Below are positions 30,672 to 39,395 of a stretch of DNA of 64,000 nucleotides, one piece after another; position 1 is the stretch's first letter, and every line of letters starts with the position of its first letter. The stretch is from assembly GCF_040187885.1 (NCBI RefSeq), contig NZ_JBDPLH010000015.1, forward strand, positions 8,578-72,577. The letters are read 5' to 3'. The stretch is from Roseateles_E cavernae (GTDB taxonomy: Bacteria > Pseudomonadota > Gammaproteobacteria > Burkholderiales > Burkholderiaceae_C). A program made the translations under genes and the position numbers. Below the pieces are notes generated by a model. That model searched no databases. It saw only the letters and a list, made by a program, of their open reading frames with translations, and had not been told where the DNA came from.

Positions 30672-31452
30672 CGTCGTACTCCGCGGCGGCAAAGTGGCCG
30701 CCCTGATAGATCTCGCCGACCGGGCTGTCGCTGCGCCGCCCCAGCAGCCGCTCGGCGAAGGCATCGGCGCTGTGACGCGGCCGGTAGCCCAGCGCCTCGG
30801 CGCGCCGGTTGTCCCACCAGCTGCGGCTGTTGGCCGAGGCGCCGTAGACGATCTCGCAGAGGTAGTCGGCCGTCAGGCCGATACCCACCAAGGCCGCCAG
30901 GTCCTCCGGGTGGATCCAGTGCGAGAGCATGCGCTCGTCGCTGGGTTCGGGCGCGCAATGGCCGATGCGCAGACCGAAGCCGCGCAGCCCGTGCTTGTCG
31001 GCATAGAGACTGGCCAGCCCCTCCATGAAGACCTTGCTGAGGCCGTAGCGCGAATCGGGCCGAGGCGGCACCGTCTCGTCCAGGCGCTGGCCGCGCGGGT
31101 AGAAACCCACCGCATGATTGGAGCTGGCGTAGATGATGCGCTTCACTCCGTGCTGGCGCGCCGCCTCCCACAAGCGCGTGGTGCCGATGACATTGGACGG
31201 CAGCAGGGTCTCCCAGTCGGCCTCGCGCGGATAGCCGGCGAAATGCACGATGGCATCGACACCGGCCAGCAGCTCCGGCTGCTCGCCGATATTGACCAGC
31301 TCGCCGATATGGACTGGACAGCCCGGCGCCTCGAAAGCCACACGGTCGCTCAGACGCAGCTCGGCGCAAGCCTCGCGCAGCGGCGCGCGGATGCTGCGGG
31401 CCAGGCGACCGGCCGCGCCGGTCAGCAGGACAACAGGTTTTTTTGTGCTCAT
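30640..31452 (-). CDS. NAD-dependent epimerase/dehydratase, probable uronate dehydrogenase
   Basis: A 270-residue short-chain dehydrogenase-type protein. The NAD-binding motif is LLTGAAGRLARSI; the catalytic region reads YASSNHAVGFYPRG then SRYGLSKVFMEG (Tyr/Lys), and RIGHCAPEPSDERMLSHWI follows. These match bacterial uronate dehydrogenases, which oxidise glucuronate or galacturonate to the aldarolactone. The adjacent lactonase and downstream semialdehyde dehydrogenase fit the oxidative uronate pathway. Confidence 0.85.
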   Translation of the reverse strand: MSTKKPVVLLTGAAGRLARSIRAPLREACAELRLSDRVAFEAPGCPVHIGELVNIGEQPELLAGVDAIVHFAGYPREADWETLLPSNVIGTTRLWEAARQHGVKRIIYASSNHAVGFYPRGQRLDETVPPRPDSRYGLSKVFMEGLASLYADKHGLRGFGLRIGHCAPEPSDERMLSHWIHPEDLAALVGIGLTADYLCEIVYGASANSRSWWDNRRAEALGYRPRHSADAFAERLLGRRSDSPVGEIYQGGHFAAAEYDGDPERARRGR

Positions 31453-31453
31453 G

Positions 31454-32203
31454 TCAGAGATGAGGATAGCGGGACTGCTGCGCCAGGCTCCAGGCCGCGT
31501 AGGCCGTCTTCTTGTCCTCGTCCAGCAGCGGATACAGGCCGAATAGGCCGTCGCCGGCGATGATGCGCTCGTTGACCCAGTCCTCGTACATGGTCTGGCG
31601 ATAGGCCTCCTCGGCCACCACATCCGCCAGATGGCGCGGGATCACGACCACGCCCTCGGCGTCACCCATCAGCACATCGCCGGGGTAGACCGACACACCG
31701 CCGCAGGCAATCGGCCGCTGCAGGTCGACGGCATGGTGGCGGATCAGATTGGTCGGTGCCGAGGCACGCTGGTGATAGGCCGGAAAAGGCAGGGCCGCGA
31801 TCTCGGGGCTGTCGCGGAAGCCCCCGTCTGTGATCACGGCGGCGCAGCCGCGCTTCATCAGGCGGGTGACCAGCAGGTTGCCGCTGGACGCGGCCTGCGC
31901 GTCGCCGCGGCTGTCCATCACCAGCACATGGCCGGCCGGGCACTCCTCGACCGCGACGCGCTGCGGATGGGCGCGGTCCTCGAAGGCGTTCAGCGGATCG
32001 AGGTCCTCGCGCGCCGGGATGTAGCGCAAGGTGAAGGCCGGCGCGACAAAGCGCGCGCTGGCCGGGTTCAGCGGATGCACGTTCTGCATGAAGACATTGC
32101 GAAAGCCACGCTTGAACATCACCGTGGTCAGGGTCGCGGTGGACGCGGCCAGCAGGCGGGCATGGGTCTTGGGGTCGAGTGCGGACTCGTGGGTGGTGCT
32201 CAT
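31454..32203 (-). CDS. RraA-like / dimethylmenaquinone methyltransferase-fold protein
   Basis: A 249-residue member of the RraA-like superfamily, recognised by GHVLVMDSRGDAQAASSGNL, VITDGGFRDSPEIAALPFP and the GGVSVYPGDVLMGDAEGVVV signature. Superfamily members include RNase E inhibitors and class II pyruvate/oxaloacetate-cleaving aldolases. In this sugar-acid operon an aldolase or decarboxylase role is more likely than RNase regulation; that is inference. It starts on the last base of the upstream stop. Confidence 0.87.
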   Translation of the reverse strand: MSTTHESALDPKTHARLLAASTATLTTVMFKRGFRNVFMQNVHPLNPASARFVAPAFTLRYIPAREDLDPLNAFEDRAHPQRVAVEECPAGHVLVMDSRGDAQAASSGNLLVTRLMKRGCAAVITDGGFRDSPEIAALPFPAYHQRASAPTNLIRHHAVDLQRPIACGGVSVYPGDVLMGDAEGVVVIPRHLADVVAEEAYRQTMYEDWVNERIIAGDGLFGLYPLLDEDKKTAYAAWSLAQQSRYPHL

Positions 32204-33402
32204 CAGGCGTTCTTTCTGAACAGTTGCAGCCGTTGGCGGCGGGCTTGGAGGGTCAGGCTCTCGGCCTCGGTGCCGGGGTTGTAGCCACCGGTGGCGATGG
32301 CCAGATTGCGCTGGCTGGGAAACCGGGCGATGCGCTCGGCGGCAATGGCGGTGCCCAGGCCCGGCGCCGTGGGCACGGCGATATGGCCGTCGGCGATGGA
32401 CAGGGCTTGCGTGATCACCGTGTCGCGCTCGGACCAGTCGGGGTCCATGCGCTCCAGCACCAGGCCATTGGGCAAGGCGCCAAGCAGATGGACGGCGGCG
32501 AACTCGGCCAGCGGGCCCAGCGAGCCGCTGTGCGGCGCGAACTGCAGCGAATGCGCTTCGGCGATGGCGGCGAGCTTGCGCATCTGGGTCAGGCCACCGA
32601 AGCGACCGGTATCGGGCTGCACCACATCGACCAGGCCTTCGGTGATGAAGGGCAGCATCTCGGCCAGGGTCGACAGGCGCTCGCCGGTGGCCAGGGGCAG
32701 CGCCAGCTTGTCGCGCACCCGGCGCCAGCCGGGCAGATCGTCCGAGGCCACCGGCTCCTCCAGGAACAGCAGACCCAGCGGCTCCAGTTCGCGGCCGATG
32801 GCGATGGCGTCGGCCGCATTGAGCCACGGCGGGCCGTGCAGGTCCACCATCAGATCGATGTCGGGGCCGACAGCGGCCCGGATCGCATGGGCTCGCTCGA
32901 CCACGCCCGCGATGCCGCCGACCTTGATCGCCTGCACGCCGCGCGCCACGGCCGCCTGCGCCGCCGCAACGCTGGAGGCATGGGTGTAGTAAGGCACACG
33001 CTCGCGCAGCGGGCCGCCCAGCAGCTGGCAGACCGGCACACCCAGGGTCTGGGCGCGCAGATCCCACAGCGCCATGTCGATCGCGGCGATCGCGCCGCCG
33101 CCCACCGTGCCGACCTGACCATGGCCCATCAGCGCGGTGCGCATGCGCTGATGCAGGCGCTCGATCGACAGCACGGGTTCGCCGACCAGGAAGTCGCCCA
33201 GGCCCTCGACCGCCGCCGCGACCACGCGCGGCCAGCCCGAGCCCTCACCGCAGCCGACACGGCCGTCGTCGGTTTGCACGGTGACGAACAGCCAGTTGCG
33301 GCTGCTGGCCAGCGCGCTCTTGCCGGTGGCCGACCAGCCGGTCTGCGGCGGCCCGCCGGCCTGCATCAGATGGGTATGAATCGCGGTGATGCATGGAGGC
33401 AT
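32203..33402 (-). CDS. Enolase-superfamily sugar-acid dehydratase (mandelate racemase/muconate lactonizing type)
   Basis: Abstracts an alpha-proton from a sugar acid to start dehydration. The 399 residues contain an N-terminal capping domain and a TIM barrel with metal ligands at LMVDLHGP (Asp), FLEEPVAS (Glu) and ATGERLS (Glu), plus HSGSLGPLAE with a catalytic His. The substrate is probably galactarate, glucarate or galactonate by context. ATG 33402 follows GGAGTGAAG; GTG 33411 is in frame. Confidence 0.88.
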   Translation of the reverse strand: MPPCITAIHTHLMQAGGPPQTGWSATGKSALASSRNWLFVTVQTDDGRVGCGEGSGWPRVVAAAVEGLGDFLVGEPVLSIERLHQRMRTALMGHGQVGTVGGGAIAAIDMALWDLRAQTLGVPVCQLLGGPLRERVPYYTHASSVAAAQAAVARGVQAIKVGGIAGVVERAHAIRAAVGPDIDLMVDLHGPPWLNAADAIAIGRELEPLGLLFLEEPVASDDLPGWRRVRDKLALPLATGERLSTLAEMLPFITEGLVDVVQPDTGRFGGLTQMRKLAAIAEAHSLQFAPHSGSLGPLAEFAAVHLLGALPNGLVLERMDPDWSERDTVITQALSIADGHIAVPTAPGLGTAIAAERIARFPSQRNLAIATGGYNPGTEAESLTLQARRQRLQLFRKNA

Positions 33403-33407
33403 CGTCT

Positions 33408-34391
33408 TCACTCCGGCTTGATGTTGGCGGCCTTGATCAAGGCTCCCCAGCGGCCCAGCTCGGCCAGGTAGTGCTTCTGGAACTCGTCCGGCGTCTTGCT
33501 GGTGACCACGGTGTAGCCCAGCTGGTCGCCGACGCGGCCGGTGAAGCTCGGGCTGGCGGCGGCGGCGACCACGGCCTTGTGCAGCTTGGCCAGCACCTCG
33601 GGCGGCGTGCCGGCCTTGACGGCAATGCCCTGCCAGCTGCGGATGAAGGTCTCGGGCGCCAGGCCCAGCTCGGCCGCGCTCCTGACCTGGGGCAGCGCGG
33701 CGACGCGCTTGTCCTGCATCACCGCCACCGCGCGCATGCGGCCCGAGTCCACCATCTGCTTGAGCCCGCCCGACATCAGGTCGAACATCACATCGATCTC
33801 GCCGGCCAGCAAGGCCTGGTTGGCCGGCGCGCCGCCGCGGTAGGGCACATGCAGGAAAGGCACGTTCTGGCTGCGCGAGAACAGCTCCAGCGCCAGATGC
33901 GAGGAGGTGCCGATGCCACCCGAGCCAGCCTTGAGTCCGCCGCTGGTCTTGTGGGCCGCACGCACGATGTCCACCGGCTGCTGGAAGCTGCCGCTGCCCG
34001 GCGTCAACATCACCACCGGCACGCTGGTGATCTGGCTGACCATGGTGAGGTCCGACCTGGGCTCGTACTTGACGCCGGCCAGCCAGGGGTTGGTGGCGAG
34101 ATGGATGGCGGCGAACAGCAGCGTGTAGCCATCGGCCGGCGCACCCAGCACCGACTGGGTGGCGATATTGCCGCCTGCACCGCTCTTGTTGTCGATATTG
34201 ACGCGCTGCCCCAGCTGCTTGCTGAGCTCCTCGGCCAGCTGGCGCGCCACCGTGTCGGCTGCGCCGCCTGGGGCAAATCCCACCACCAGGGTGACGGGCT
34301 TGTCCGGGTAGGCCTGTGCCACGCCGCCAAGCACGCTCGCTGTGGCGAGCGCCGCGAGCAACACCGTATTGAGCACCATCGATCGCTTCAT
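33408..34391 (-). CDS. Bug-family periplasmic receptor (tripartite tricarboxylate transporter type)
   Basis: A 327-residue secreted binding protein with signal peptide (LLAALATASVLGGVAQAYP) and TctC-family motifs (KPVTLVVGFAPGGAADTVAR, VNIDNKSGAGGNIA). It probably binds the sugar acid degraded by the operon. No TctA/TctB membrane genes are present, common for orphan Bug receptors in Burkholderiales. GGAGACAAG precedes the ATG. It is the first gene of the minus-strand operon. Confidence 0.92.
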   Translation of the reverse strand: MKRSMVLNTVLLAALATASVLGGVAQAYPDKPVTLVVGFAPGGAADTVARQLAEELSKQLGQRVNIDNKSGAGGNIATQSVLGAPADGYTLLFAAIHLATNPWLAGVKYEPRSDLTMVSQITSVPVVMLTPGSGSFQQPVDIVRAAHKTSGGLKAGSGGIGTSSHLALELFSRSQNVPFLHVPYRGGAPANQALLAGEIDVMFDLMSGGLKQMVDSGRMRAVAVMQDKRVAALPQVRSAAELGLAPETFIRSWQGIAVKAGTPPEVLAKLHKAVVAAAASPSFTGRVGDQLGYTVVTSKTPDEFQKHYLAELGRWGALIKAANIKPE

Positions 34392-34463
34392 CTTGTCTCC
34401 AATGTCTTGTCTGAAGGGTATGCGATCCGGCGCCCTCTCGGCCACTTCATCGCATGCTGGAAA

Positions 34464-34491
34464 GTATAGGCTATACATTTTATAAAATCCA
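34464..34491. promoter_or_regulatory. Double-palindrome control region between Bug receptor and aldehyde dehydrogenase genes
   Basis: Two adjoining palindromes lie between divergent transcription units: GTATAG-G-CTATAC at 34464-34476 and the perfect 12-mer ATTTTATAAAAT at 34477-34488. The latter sits inside CATTTTATAAAATCCA, nearly repeated upstream of the gntR gene (29729-29744). The AT-rich block is also a likely -10 region. Joint control of both directions by the GntR protein is inferred. Confidence 0.5.
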
Positions 34492-34506
34492 TCGTATGCT
34501 TTATTC

Positions 34507-35955
34507 ATGACATCAGACATCGCACTCAGCCCTCTGCTGATCGACGGCGAATGGCTCGCCACCGACCGGGTTTACGAGAACATCAACCCCTCCGACACCG
34601 AGGAGCGGGTCGGGCGCTTTCATCTGGCCGATGCGGCACTGGCGCGCCGCGCCGTCGCCGCCGCGACGCTCGCGCAGCCGGGCTGGGCCGACCAGTCACC
34701 GCAGCTGCGCGCCGAGGTGCTTGACCGTGCCGGCAGCGAGCTGCTGGCACGGCGCGCCGAGCTCGGCGAGCTGCTGGCCCGTGAAGAGGGCAAGACCCTG
34801 CCCGAGGCCATGGGCGAGGTGCAGCGCGCCGCGCAGATCTTCAAGTTCCAGGCCCAGCAGGCGCTGCAGGCCGAGGGCGAGCTCTATGCCTCGACCCGCG
34901 CCGGGCTGCGCGTGGAGGTGCGGCACGAACCGGTGGGCGTGGTGGGCATCATCACGCCCTGGAACTTTCCCATTGCCATTCCCGCCTGGAAGATCGCGCC
35001 CGCCCTCGCCCATGGCAACACGGTGGTGCTCAAGCCGGCCGAAAGCGTGCCGGCCAGCGCCTGGGCCCTGGTGGACATCCTGCAGCGCGCCGGCCTGCCG
35101 CCGGGGGTGCTGAACTTCGTCCCTGGCAGCGGCCGCGAGGTCGGCCAGACCCTGCTGGACGACGCGCGCGTGCGCGCCATCAGCTTCACCGGCTCGGTGG
35201 CCACCGGCCAGCATGTGGCCGCAGCCTGTAGCGCCCGCCAGGCGCGCTACCAGCTCGAGATGGGCGGCAAGAACCCGCTGGTGGTGCTGGACGATGCCGA
35301 TCTGGAGATCGCGCTGGACTGCGCAGTCCAGGGCGCGTTCTATTCGACCGGCCAGCGCTGCACCGCCAGCTCGCGGCTGATCGTCACCAAGGGCATCTAC
35401 ACCAAGTTCCGCGATGCGTTGATAGCGCGGGTGGCCGCGCTGCGCGTCGGCCATGCGTTGGACCCGGACACCCAGATCGGTCCGGTGGTCGACGAGGCGC
35501 AGCTGGCCCAGGACCTGCGCTATATCGCGCTGGGCCGTGAGGAAGGCGCACGCCTGGCGGCGGGCGGCGAGCTGTTGCACCGCCGCCGGCCCGGCCACTA
35601 CCTGGCGCCGGCCCTGTTCGTCGATGCCGACAACACGATGCGCATCAGCCAGGAGGAGATCTTCGGCCCGGTGGCGGTGCTGATCGCGGCCGACGATGCC
35701 GAGCATGCGCTGGCCCTGGCCAATGACACGCCCTTCGGCCTCTCGGCCGGTGTCTGCACCGGCTCGCTGAAGCTGGCCCATCACTTCCAGCGCCGGCTAC
35801 AGGCCGGCATGGTGATGGTCAACGCGCCGACCGCCGGCGTCGACCACCACGTGCCCTTCGGCGGCAGCAAGGCCTCGAGCTTCGGTCCCCGTGAGCAGGG
35901 CCCACAGGCCCGGCAATTTTTCACGCAGACGAAGACCAGCTACATCCGCCCCTGA
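34507..35955 (+). CDS. Aldehyde dehydrogenase, probable 2-oxoglutarate semialdehyde (2,5-dioxovalerate) dehydrogenase
   Basis: A 482-residue NAD(P)-dependent dehydrogenase. Visible are VGIITPWNFPIAIPAWK, the FTGSVATG loop, Glu251 in LEMGGKN and the catalytic Cys285 in TGQRCTAS. Divergent from the sugar-acid operon and sharing its control region, it best fits the last step of the oxidative uronate/aldarate pathway, semialdehyde to 2-oxoglutarate. Substrate assignment rests on context and general similarity. Confidence 0.9.
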   Translation: MTSDIALSPLLIDGEWLATDRVYENINPSDTEERVGRFHLADAALARRAVAAATLAQPGWADQSPQLRAEVLDRAGSELLARRAELGELLAREEGKTLPEAMGEVQRAAQIFKFQAQQALQAEGELYASTRAGLRVEVRHEPVGVVGIITPWNFPIAIPAWKIAPALAHGNTVVLKPAESVPASAWALVDILQRAGLPPGVLNFVPGSGREVGQTLLDDARVRAISFTGSVATGQHVAAACSARQARYQLEMGGKNPLVVLDDADLEIALDCAVQGAFYSTGQRCTASSRLIVTKGIYTKFRDALIARVAALRVGHALDPDTQIGPVVDEAQLAQDLRYIALGREEGARLAAGGELLHRRRPGHYLAPALFVDADNTMRISQEEIFGPVAVLIAADDAEHALALANDTPFGLSAGVCTGSLKLAHHFQRRLQAGMVMVNAPTAGVDHHVPFGGSKASSFGPREQGPQARQFFTQTKTSYIRP

Positions 35956-36020
35956 ATTTCAATTCGCCGCACCAAGACGGCCCCACTTTCCTATCACTAC
36001 CCTCATAGAAGGAGACAAGC

Positions 36021-37010
36021 ATGAAGCAAACAAAACAACTCTTGCCGCTGGCCTTGCTGGCCCTGATCGGCGCCGCGCAGGCGCAGTCCGGTGTGACGAT
36101 CTACGGCCGTCTGGACCTGAGCATCACCAAGCAGAACAGCGGCACTTCGGCGCTGACGGCCAACAACGGCCGCAGCGGCCCGGCCGGCAATCGCTGGGAC
36201 CTGCGCCATGGCTCGGAGAACCGGCTCGGTTTTCGCGGCATCGAGGATCTGGGCGGCGGGCTGCAGGCCGGCTTCCAGATCGAGCATCGCTTTCTCGGCG
36301 ACACCGGCGTGGCCGATCCGGTGTTCTGGAAGGCTCGCTCCTTCGTGCATCTGGACAGCAAGGAGCTGGGCAGCGTGTATCTGGGCCGCGAGTATGTGCC
36401 GATCTTCTGGCCCGCGCTCAAGCTCGACCCCTGGGGCTGGGACACCGTGGGCTCGCCCAGTCTGAACCATCAGCTGGCGACCTATCGCATCGACGGCCAT
36501 GCGCGCGCGAACAACTCGGTCGGCTACCGCTCGCCCACGCTGCATGGCTTCAGCAGCAATGTGGCCGTTTCAGCCGGCGAAGGGGTGCGCGATCGATCGG
36601 TGGGCGCCAATATCGAGTACACGGCCGGTGCGCTCTATCTGGCCGCCGGCTTCGACCGCCAGGCCAGCAACAACCGCGTTGCACTGATCGGCGGCGCCTA
36701 TGACTTCGGCTTCATCCGCCCCCGCGTCTCCTTCACCAGCGCCGAGGTGAGCGGCCGGGCCGCGAAGAACCTGACGCTGGCCGCCAGCATGCCGGTGGGC
36801 AACCATCTGGCCCGGTTCGCCGTGGCGCGGCTGGACCCCGAGGGCGGCAATAACAACACCACCAAGCTGGGCGTCGGCTACGAGCACTTCCTCAGCAAGC
36901 GCACCTCGGTCTACAGCGATCTGGGCAGCTCCAAGCAACAAGGCACGGTCGCCGGCAAGGCGCTGACCCGCAGCACCGTCGTGGACTTCGGGCTCAAGCA
37001 CAACTTCTGA
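36021..37010 (+). CDS. Gram-negative porin, 16-strand trimeric type
   Basis: A 329-residue outer-membrane channel. A signal peptide (ALLALIGAAQAQ) is followed by SGVTIYGRLDLSI, the typical first strand of betaproteobacterial porins. The FRGIEDLGGGLQAGFQIEHR and LGRE segments and a C-terminal Phe (LKHNF) complete the pattern. AGAAGGAGA precedes the ATG. It follows the semialdehyde dehydrogenase by 65 bp and may supply sugar acids or oligosaccharides to that pathway. Confidence 0.93.
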   Translation: MKQTKQLLPLALLALIGAAQAQSGVTIYGRLDLSITKQNSGTSALTANNGRSGPAGNRWDLRHGSENRLGFRGIEDLGGGLQAGFQIEHRFLGDTGVADPVFWKARSFVHLDSKELGSVYLGREYVPIFWPALKLDPWGWDTVGSPSLNHQLATYRIDGHARANNSVGYRSPTLHGFSSNVAVSAGEGVRDRSVGANIEYTAGALYLAAGFDRQASNNRVALIGGAYDFGFIRPRVSFTSAEVSGRAAKNLTLAASMPVGNHLARFAVARLDPEGGNNNTTKLGVGYEHFLSKRTSVYSDLGSSKQQGTVAGKALTRSTVVDFGLKHNF

Positions 37011-37065
37011 GCCACGGGCGCCGAGCGCGCCCTGATTGCCTCGCACTCAATCCTGGAGACAAGCC

Positions 37066-38691
37066 ATGATCAAGAAGAACGCCGCGCTTGCGGCATCGAC
37101 AATCGCCGCAATGGCAGCCCTGCTGCTGACGACGCTCGCTCAGGCCCAGACCGCGCCGCCGCCGCGCGTGCCGCTGGCGCCGCAGGTGCTCTCCAACGGG
37201 CCCATCCATGCGAAGGATGCGGCCCGTTTCGGCTACCTCGGCCTGGTCCGCACGCGCAGCGCCGCCGAGATCCGCGCCGCCGGGCTGAGTCACCCCTTTG
37301 GCATCGGCGGCGAGACCACCGACCGCGACTACAGCAGCTTCGATCTGTGGAAGAGCTATCTGGGCCCCACCGGCGCGCTGAAGGTACGCGTGCAATCGGG
37401 CTGGCACGACATCGAGAAAGTCATCACCCAGCCTGCCAGCTACGACTTCGCCAAGCTCGACAAGATCGTCGATGGCGCGCTCGCCCGGGGTGTTGAGCCC
37501 TATGTTTTCTTGGGCTATGGCAACGAGCGCCCGGGCTGCCTGAACTGCGGCACCCGCAATCTGGCCGGCGCGCTGCCCACCGGCACCGGCAAGCAGAAGT
37601 TCCTCGACTATGTGCGCGCCACCGTGACACGCTACAGCCAGCCGACCGCTCGCGTCACCGACTGGGAGATCTGGAACGAGCCGGACGGACATGTGCCCGT
37701 CGATCAGTATGCGCAGCTGATCGTCGAGGTGGCCCAGTTGATCAAGAGCATCCAGCCCCAGGCCAAGCTGACCATTGGCTCCTTCACCGCTGGCGTCATG
37801 GGTGGCTCGACCACATCGAGCTCCATTTATGCAAAGACGGCTGTCGACTACTTCGCCGCCAACCGCGGCCCCGGCGTGCCGGCCGCCGATGTGGCGGTCG
37901 CCTATCACCCGTACTACGCGTCGGTCGACCATGACAACTTCCCCAGCGAATTGGCCAAGTACCAGTGGTTCAAGGACATGGTCGAAGTGCATGGTTTCCG
38001 CATCCGCCAGAACGAGAACGGCGCACCGTCCGGACCCTGCCTGTACTACGCGCTGTGCGGCCTGGCCTGGACCGAGGAAGATCAGGCCAAATACCTGCTG
38101 CGGCGACTGCTGGGAGACTTCTCGCGGGGCGTCGAGTCCAGCATCTTCACCCTGGTCGACCTGCACTACGACGCGACCAAGAACGTCAAAGGCCTGCTGG
38201 AGACCGGCACCTGGGACGGCAATGTGGACACCCCCTACTTGAACGGCGACCAGACCGTCAAGCGCCAGAAGGTGGCCTACCGTGCCTACCAGCACGTCAC
38301 CGCCATCTTCGACAACCGCCTCAAGCTCGTGCCGGACGCCGGCTGCAGCAAGCCCTATGGCTACACCGTTCAGGCCTACACGCGCAACGAGCCCGGTGGC
38401 GTGGTGCGCAATCTGATCGCGGTCTGGCGCAAGGTCGATGCCCTGCCGCGCCCCACCACCGAAGCCTCTATCGACATCACATGCAGCAAATTCCACTTTC
38501 CCCGTTTTGCCGGCAACCCGACGCTGCGCCCGCGACTGGTCGACATGGTCGACGGCCGGGTCTATGCGCTGAACACCTCCGACACGGTCGCGCTCAACGA
38601 CGCGGTCGGCAACAAGCTGCAGATCAAGGCGCTGCCGGTGGCGGACTACCCGGTGCTGCTGTCCGACCAGGGCATCGTGCTCTTCGATTGA
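37066..38691 (+). CDS. Secreted glycoside-hydrolase-like protein (TIM-barrel, clan GH-A pattern)
   Basis: A 541-residue protein with a signal peptide (about residues 1-28). A (beta/alpha)8-type region shows TDWEIWNEPDG with candidate acid/base Glu205, HPYYASVDHDN, and RQNENGAPSG with candidate nucleophile Glu317. The spacing is typical of GH-A enzymes such as GH39 or GH79. A C-terminal beta-rich domain follows. I cannot assign a family with certainty. The porin and uronate genes beside it suggest action on a uronic-acid-containing glycan or glycoside. CTGGAGAC precedes the ATG. Confidence 0.7.
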   Translation: MIKKNAALAASTIAAMAALLLTTLAQAQTAPPPRVPLAPQVLSNGPIHAKDAARFGYLGLVRTRSAAEIRAAGLSHPFGIGGETTDRDYSSFDLWKSYLGPTGALKVRVQSGWHDIEKVITQPASYDFAKLDKIVDGALARGVEPYVFLGYGNERPGCLNCGTRNLAGALPTGTGKQKFLDYVRATVTRYSQPTARVTDWEIWNEPDGHVPVDQYAQLIVEVAQLIKSIQPQAKLTIGSFTAGVMGGSTTSSSIYAKTAVDYFAANRGPGVPAADVAVAYHPYYASVDHDNFPSELAKYQWFKDMVEVHGFRIRQNENGAPSGPCLYYALCGLAWTEEDQAKYLLRRLLGDFSRGVESSIFTLVDLHYDATKNVKGLLETGTWDGNVDTPYLNGDQTVKRQKVAYRAYQHVTAIFDNRLKLVPDAGCSKPYGYTVQAYTRNEPGGVVRNLIAVWRKVDALPRPTTEASIDITCSKFHFPRFAGNPTLRPRLVDMVDGRVYALNTSDTVALNDAVGNKLQIKALPVADYPVLLSDQGIVLFD

Positions 38692-38705
38692 TCAGGAGCG
38701 CTGCG

Positions 38706-39395
38706 ATGAAAACTCTGCTGCTATCCCTTGCGCTGCTGGGCGCATCCACCGCCCATGCCGGCGTACTGAGCTTCGACGATCTGCCGCCCGGCAGCACCCG
38801 GGCCATGCCGGCCAGCTACCAGGGCTTTGGCTTCAGCGGCTGGTTCCACAGTGACTACGAGTACCCGGACGGCGACCCGAGCACGCCCTGGAGCCCCTAC
38901 CAGCCCGCGTCGGGCATGCGCAATATCTTCACCGACTTTGCCGACCCGTCCGACCCGGCAACCCAGTTCGCGACGCTCGGACCGCTGATCAGCGCCGCAG
39001 AGGACTTCGTGTTCGACGGCGCCCATGTGTCGGGCTACTCGCCGGTCAGCTTCGTGCTGTTTCTCGACGGCGTCGAGGTGCATCGCTCGGCCACGCTGCC
39101 GCTGGCGCCAGGCGCCGACGGCAGCCACGCCTTTCTGGCCAGCGGCTACGCCGGCCGCGTGGACGCGGTGGCGGTGCACGGCGTGCAAGGCTATTACGCG
39201 CTGGACGACTTCAGCTTCTCCGCCGTCTCTGCGGTGCCCGAACCAGGCAGCCTGGGCCTGCTGGGCGCGGGTCTAGGCCTGCTGGCCTGGCGCATGCGCC
39301 GGCGGGCGAAGCAGCCGGCGCCAGCCCATCACCACGCCCGTCAGGCTCAGGCCCAGGCCGGCCAGGCTGAAGACCAGCATCCAGCCGTCCCATAG
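38706..39395 (+). CDS. PEP-CTERM sorting-domain protein with unusual C-terminal extension
   Basis: A 229-residue exported protein (signal MKTLLLSLALLGASTAHAG) with a beta-sandwich-like domain and the PEP-CTERM signal: VPEPGS at 177-182, a hydrophobic helix, then RMRRRAK. Such proteins are processed by exosortase and exported to the surface. Unusually, the frame continues about 25 residues past the basic cluster (QPAPAHHHARQ, QAGQAEDQHPAVP). This runs 123 bp into the opposite-strand PepSY gene. Loss of an original stop is likely. Confidence 0.8.
   Translation: MKTLLLSLALLGASTAHAGVLSFDDLPPGSTRAMPASYQGFGFSGWFHSDYEYPDGDPSTPWSPYQPASGMRNIFTDFADPSDPATQFATLGPLISAAEDFVFDGAHVSGYSPVSFVLFLDGVEVHRSATLPLAPGADGSHAFLASGYAGRVDAVAVHGVQGYYALDDFSFSAVSAVPEPGSLGLLGAGLGLLAWRMRRRAKQPAPAHHHARQAQAQAGQAEDQHPAVP

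Noticed and set aside
31454..33067. 537-codon minus-strand frame suggesting a long fusion upstream of the RraA-like protein
   Set aside because: The N-terminal half is an alternative frame of the enolase-superfamily gene; the RraA-like protein starts at 32203.
37016..37033. GGGCGC/GCGCCC hairpin after the porin gene as terminator
   Set aside because: Short stem in GC-rich DNA with no T-run; not distinguishable from background.
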